Assembly (NCBI GenBank): GCA_017515765.1
Contig: JAFWFF010000115.1
Location: 1 to 8,966, forward strand
Origin: Bacillota bacterium
Lineage (GTDB): Bacteria > Bacillota > Clostridia > Peptostreptococcales > Anaerovoracaceae
Reading direction: 5' to 3'
Length of the DNA stretch: 8,966 bases
Positions 6,104-8,966 of the stretch are shown here, in pieces. Position 1 is the first letter of the stretch. Each line of letters begins with the position of its first letter. The notes under the pieces were generated by a model, which saw nothing but the letters and a program-made list of their open reading frames with translations, ran no database searches and was not told the DNA's origin. The translations under genes and the position numbers were made by a program.

Positions 6104-6122
6104 ATGTTTATAGGCAGCAGCC

Positions 6123-8027
6123 ATGAGCAAGAAACAGAAGAAAAACCTCATAAGGATAATAATATCAGCCGTTCTTTTGATCGCGCTGCATTTCGTGCCC
6201 ATCGAAGGGCCTGCGCGTTTTGCGCTGTACATGATCCCCTACCTGATCGTCGGTTACGACATCCTGATCAAAGCCGGCAAGGGCATTAAAAACCGCCAGC
6301 CGCTGGACGAATGCCTTTTGATGGTCGTCGCGACGCTCGGAGCCATAGCTCTCGGGCTTTACCAGAGCGGGGACTACACCGAAGCAGTCGCCGTAATGCT
6401 CTTCTATCAGATCGGCGAGTGGTTCCAGAGCTACGCAGTCGGGAAGAGCCGCAGGAACATCTCGGAGCTCATGGACATCCGCCCGGATTACGCCAACATC
6501 GAGCAGGACGGCGAAGTGGTGCAGGTAGACCCGGACGAGGTCGAGGTCGGTACCGTCATCGTCTGCAGGCCGGGCGAGAAGGTCCCGATCGACGGAGTCA
6601 TAGTTGAAGGGCATACTTCGCTCAACACCAGCGCACTCACTGGGGAGAGCCTTCCGAGAGACGTTTCCGAGGGCGACGAGATAGTATCCGGCTGCATCAA
6701 TATGACGGGCGTGATACGCATCCGCACGACCAGGGAATTCGGTGAATCCACAGTCTCCACTATCCTGGAGATGGTGGAGAACGCGAGCTCCAGAAAGTCG
6801 AAGTCAGAGGACTTCATCGCGAGATTCGCACGGATCTACACTCCTGCGGTCGTAATAGGAGCGATAGTGCTCGCGATCCTGCCCCCGCTGGTCCTCCTGG
6901 CCCTCGGCCGCGAGCCGGTCTGGGGAAGCTGGATCTACAGGGCGCTGACCTTCCTGGTCATAAGCTGCCCCTGTGCGCTCGTGATAAGCATCCCGCTGAC
7001 GTTCTTCGCAGGCATCGGCGGCGCGTCCAGGGAAGGCGTGCTGGTCAAGGGCTCCAACTACCTTGAAGCGCTGTCAAAGACCGGCGCCCTGGTCTGCGAC
7101 AAGACAGGTACCCTGACCAAAGGTGTCTTTGAGGTCGTAAAGATCCGCCCGTCCGGCATATCGCAGGAGGAACTCCTCAGGCTCGCCGCGCTCGCGGAGC
7201 ACTCTTCGTCCCACCCCATAAGCAAGAGCATCAAAGCCGCCTGGGCGGACGTCGCGGCGGCTGAAGACGCGGAGAAGGCCCCTCAGGCAGATATAAGCGA
7301 AGAGGAAGAGCATTCCGGGCGGGGCGTGACCGCTTTGATCGACGGAAGACGGGTCGCCGCAGGAAACGACAAGCTCATGGCGGATCTCGGCCTTTCCGCG
7401 CCGGAGCCGGACGAGCCGGGGACTGCCGTGCATCTGGCTGTCGACGGCGTATACCGCGGATATATACTCATTTCTGACGTCGTGAAGCCGAATTCAGGGC
7501 AGGCGGTCGCGGATCTCGGAAAGAACGGGGTCTCGAGGATCGTGATGCTCACGGGAGACGACGACCGTGTCGCAGCGAAGGTCGCGGAAGAGCTGGGCAT
7601 CAAAGAATTCTACGCCGAGCTCCTGCCGGGCGACAAGGTCGCGAAGGTCGAGAAGCTGCTCGAGGAGATGCCGGAAGGCCGGAACCTCGCCTTTGCCGGC
7701 GACGGGATCAACGACGCGCCGGTGCTCTCGAGAGCCGATATAGGCATCGCTATGGGGGCGATGGGTTCTGACGCCGCGATAGAAGCCGCGGACATCGTTC
7801 TGATGGACGACGACCCGGCCAAGATGGTCAAAGCGATCAAAATCGCGCGCCGCACCCTCCGCATAGTAAAAGAGAACATCTGGTTCGCCATCGGTGTGAA
7901 GGTCATCTGCCTGGTGCTTGGCGCCCTCGGCCTCGCGAACATGTGGATCGCGATATTCGCGGACGTCGGAGTCATGGTGATAGCCGTGCTGAACGCGATA
8001 AGGGCACTGTTCGTGAAGAGGCTCTGA
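6123..8027 (+). CDS. cadA: P1B-2-type heavy-metal translocating ATPase (Zn2+/Cd2+/Pb2+ efflux), lacking HMA domain
   Basis: An inner-membrane ATP-driven exporter of divalent soft metals. The core motifs are in place: TGES (173-176, actuator), CPC in the sixth helix (C282-P283-C284), DKTG with phosphorylated D326, HP (H364-P365, nucleotide domain) and GDGINDAP (526-533). The C-terminal helices carry N585 and K593 (ENIWFAIGVK) and D614 (FADVG), the set that places it in the Zn/Cd/Pb subgroup (ZntA/CadA) and not the Cu group. The 634 residues are about 100 short of ZntA, because there is no N-terminal CxxC domain; that domain is supplied by the preceding gene. The ATG has only a poor ribosome binding site (AGGCAG), and a hairpin precedes it, suggesting coupled or reduced translation. 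Repression by the ArsR protein at 3442-3807 is inferred. The symbol cadA reflects class, not proven specificity. Confidence 0.95.
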   Translation: MSKKQKKNLIRIIISAVLLIALHFVPIEGPARFALYMIPYLIVGYDILIKAGKGIKNRQPLDECLLMVVATLGAIALGLYQSGDYTEAVAVMLFYQIGEWFQSYAVGKSRRNISELMDIRPDYANIEQDGEVVQVDPDEVEVGTVIVCRPGEKVPIDGVIVEGHTSLNTSALTGESLPRDVSEGDEIVSGCINMTGVIRIRTTREFGESTVSTILEMVENASSRKSKSEDFIARFARIYTPAVVIGAIVLAILPPLVLLALGREPVWGSWIYRALTFLVISCPCALVISIPLTFFAGIGGASREGVLVKGSNYLEALSKTGALVCDKTGTLTKGVFEVVKIRPSGISQEELLRLAALAEHSSSHPISKSIKAAWADVAAAEDAEKAPQADISEEEEHSGRGVTALIDGRRVAAGNDKLMADLGLSAPEPDEPGTAVHLAVDGVYRGYILISDVVKPNSGQAVADLGKNGVSRIVMLTGDDDRVAAKVAEELGIKEFYAELLPGDKVAKVEKLLEEMPEGRNLAFAGDGINDAPVLSRADIGIAMGAMGSDAAIEAADIVLMDDDPAKMVKAIKIARRTLRIVKENIWFAIGVKVICLVLGALGLANMWIAIFADVGVMVIAVLNAIRALFVKRL

Positions 8028-8033
8028 TTTTTC

Positions 8034-8060
8034 AAGACATCTGTAAAAAGATGTCTTTTT
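8034..8060 (+). terminator. Rho-independent terminator of the metal-efflux operon
   Basis: AAGACATCT (8034-8042), loop GTAAAA, AGATGTCTT (8049-8057) followed by TTT, making a U-tract of five at 8056-8060. It begins six bases after the ATPase stop. The next gene's -10 lies directly behind it. Confidence 0.92.
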
Positions 8061-8061
8061 C

Positions 8062-8070
8062 TGTTATAAT
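8062..8070 (+). promoter_or_regulatory. Extended -10 promoter element for the flavodoxin gene
   Basis: TGTTATAAT is a perfect extended -10. A -35 at the usual distance would be TGTAAA (8042-8047), a poor match located inside the terminator loop. Initiation near 8077 gives a leader of about 30 bases with GGAG at 8098-8101. Confidence 0.65.
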
Positions 8071-8107
8071 ATAAAATCGACGTATTACGGAAAGGACGGA
8101 GTACCGT

Positions 8108-8560
8108 ATGAAAAAGCTTGTCGCATATTTTTCCGCGTCGGGAGCCACAGCGGCCAAAGCCGCCGAGCTCGCGAGACTCGTCTCGGCGGACCTTTATGAG
8201 ATTAAGCCGGAGACCCCCTATACGCGCGCGGATCTGAACTGGATGAACAAGAAGAGCCGCAGCAGTGTTGAGATGAAGGATCCTGCGTCTCGTCCCGCGC
8301 TTGCGGAGACGGAGCACGACTTCAGCGCATATGATGAGGTCTATATCGGCTTCCCGATCTGGTGATATACGGCTCCCACGATAATAAACACATTCCTCGA
8401 GACCTTTGATCTCAGTGGAAAGAAGATCGTCCTCTTCGCCACGTCCGGCGGCAGCGGCATCCAGAGAGCCGTCAGCGATCTTTCGGCAGCATATCCCGAA
8501 CTCGGCATCAGGGGCGGAGAACTTCTGAACCGCCGCGTGAAGGAAGACATAATGAAATAG
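8108..8560 (+). pseudogene. Flavodoxin (Flavodoxin_4-like) interrupted by one in-frame TGA at codon 86
   Basis: Flavodoxins are small FMN-binding electron carriers. Codons 1-85 give the start of such a protein: the FMN phosphate loop FSASGATAAKAAE (8-20), EIKPETPYTRADLNWMNKKS and YDEVYIGFPIW (75-85). A TGA follows at 8363-8365, and the same frame then runs on without another stop for 64 codons: YTAPTIINTFLETFDLSGKK, IVLFATSGGSG and more, to TAG at 8558-8560. Relatives normally read GFPIWWYTAPTI, so the TGA stands exactly where TGG (Trp) is expected. Read through, the product is 150 residues, the normal length. GGAG lies 6 bases before the ATG. TGA ends at least five other genes here, so code reassignment is unlikely. 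The options are a recent nonsense mutation, a base-calling error, or programmed recoding. As written, translation stops at 85 residues and loses half the FMN-binding fold. Confidence 0.85.
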
Positions 8561-8568
8561 TAATAAAC

Positions 8569-8583
8569 AGAAGGAGACCTTCT
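8569..8583 (+). promoter_or_regulatory. Small hairpin covering the ribosome binding site of the repeat-protein gene
   Basis: AGAAGG, loop AGA, CCTTCT form a perfect 6-bp inverted repeat that includes the AGGAG site (8572-8576). That site is 13 bases from the ATG at 8590, longer than usual. An in-frame TAG at 8584-8586 excludes an earlier start. The fold could lower translation, or shorten the effective spacing; this is inference. Confidence 0.4.
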
Positions 8584-8589
8584 TAGCAT

Positions 8590-8966
8590 ATGAAGCGGAA
8601 CGTACTGGCAAAACTGACCGGCCTGCTGCTGGCGGTGCTTCTGATCATAGGCACTGCCTGTGTTGGCGTACCCGTTTCGCGTTCCTATGCGGAGGACGGA
8701 CAGGAGGCCTTTGAGGATCCCGCCGGCCCCGGGACCGAAGACGACGGCGATCCCGCAGACGGCGGCACCTCTGAAGACGAAGGTGAACCCTCAGATGACG
8801 GAACTTCTGAAGACGACGGCGATCCCGCTGACGACGGCACCTCTGAAGACGATGGTGAACCCTCAGATGACGGAACTTCTGAAGATGGCGGCGAGCCCGC
8901 AGATGGCGGCACCGAAGATGGCGGCGAACCCGCTGATGACGGAACCTCTGACAATGGCGGCGAGCC
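8590..8966 (+). CDS. Secreted acidic repeat protein, N-terminal part (3' end outside window)
   Basis: The frame is open from ATG 8590 to the window edge (125 complete codons). Residues 1-34 look like a Sec signal peptide: MKRNVLAK, a hydrophobic core LLLAVLLIIGTACVGV, and a likely signal peptidase I site after SYA at 34. C24 is preceded by GTA, which is a poor lipobox. From residue 53 the chain is made of 12-residue units of the form G-E/D-P-A/S-D-D/G-G-T-S-E-D-x, very rich in Asp, Glu, Gly and Pro and without hydrophobic residues. This predicts an extended, strongly negative, disordered region, such as a stalk or spacer of an exported or wall-bound protein. Asp-rich repeats can bind calcium, but no canonical calcium loop is clear. 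I do not recognise the protein, and its functional domain is probably downstream. It follows the flavodoxin by 29 bases with no terminator between. Confidence 0.8.
   Translation, partial: MKRNVLAKLTGLLLAVLLIIGTACVGVPVSRSYAEDGQEAFEDPAGPGTEDDGDPADGGTSEDEGEPSDDGTSEDDGDPADDGTSEDDGEPSDDGTSEDGGEPADGGTEDGGEPADDGTSDNGGE
8746..8966 (+). repeat. 36-bp coding tandem repeat with a 72-bp higher-order period
   Basis: Units start at 8746, 8782, 8818, 8854, 8890 (33 bp, one codon lost), 8923 and 8959 (cut by the window end). Units 1-2 (8746-8817) and 3-4 (8818-8889) match at 67 of 72 positions, more closely than neighbouring units match each other, so a 72-bp pair was duplicated as a block. Copy number probably varies between strains. 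Confidence 0.93.

Noticed and set aside
8342..8369. TATATC ... GATATA inverted repeat around the flavodoxin TGA
   Set aside because: Six-base arms with a 16-base centre inside a coding sequence whose residues are conserved; likely chance.
8366..8420. Possible bacterial SECIS element after the flavodoxin TGA
   Set aside because: The best fold is TTCC (8393-8396) with GGAA (8417-8420), enclosing GAGA/TCTC and a loop at 8403-8409. The loop starts 37 bases after the TGA, at or past the edge of the usual range. It lacks a G at its start, and the stem is short with an internal loop. Too weak to call a selenoprotein.
7610..8611. 333-codon open frame on the minus strand across the ATPase end and flavodoxin
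   Set aside because: It runs antisense through two well-supported genes plus a terminator and a promoter, and has no protein-family features.
8685..8954. Minus-strand Ser/Pro-rich repeat protein
   Set aside because: It is the reverse reading of the tandem-repeat array. The plus strand offers a start, signal peptide and upstream ribosome binding site, and the minus strand does not.

Overview
The window looks like a chromosomal stretch of a GC-rich Gram-positive anaerobe, probably Clostridia (Bacillota). This rests on strong AAGGAGG-type ribosome binding sites, a Gram-positive-type membrane cardiolipin synthase, a clostridial-style ArsR/SmtB repressor, a Gram-positive pyroglutamyl peptidase and short-chain flavodoxins of the anaerobe type. 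The species cannot be read from the sequence. The genetic code appears standard: TGG encodes Trp throughout, and at least five genes stop at TGA.

Layout. (1) 2-3356, plus strand: the 3' part of serS, then cls (cardiolipin synthase) 27 bases later, then a ten-helix EamA/DMT transporter, closed by a strong terminator at 3382-3408. (2) 3442-4771, minus strand: an ArsR/SmtB metal-responsive repressor and, upstream of it, an XRE-type DNA-binding domain fused to a Uma2 nuclease-fold domain. The fusion gene's promoter is wrapped in two copies of a 26-bp repeat 41 bp apart, consistent with autoregulation. (3) 5062-5703: a monocistronic pcp with its own promoter and terminator. (4) 5758-8060: a metal-efflux operon. 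It has a sigma70-type promoter, a 7-4-7 palindromic operator just downstream of the -10, a 72-residue HMA metal-binding protein, an intercistronic hairpin, and a Zn/Cd/Pb-type P1B-2 ATPase that lacks its own HMA domain. The ArsR protein of block 2 is the obvious candidate repressor of this operon, although it is 2 kb away and on the other strand. (5) 8065-8966: a flavodoxin gene interrupted by one in-frame TGA exactly where the family has Trp, followed by the start of a secreted, very acidic protein made of 12-residue repeats that runs off the window.

The most noteworthy points are the TGA-interrupted but otherwise intact flavodoxin, the autoregulated XRE-Uma2 fusion with a duplicated Uma2 entry motif, and the split HMA/ATPase efflux operon with a visible operator and a hairpin that may set the ratio of its two products. 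No mobile element, CRISPR array, tRNA or rRNA is evident.
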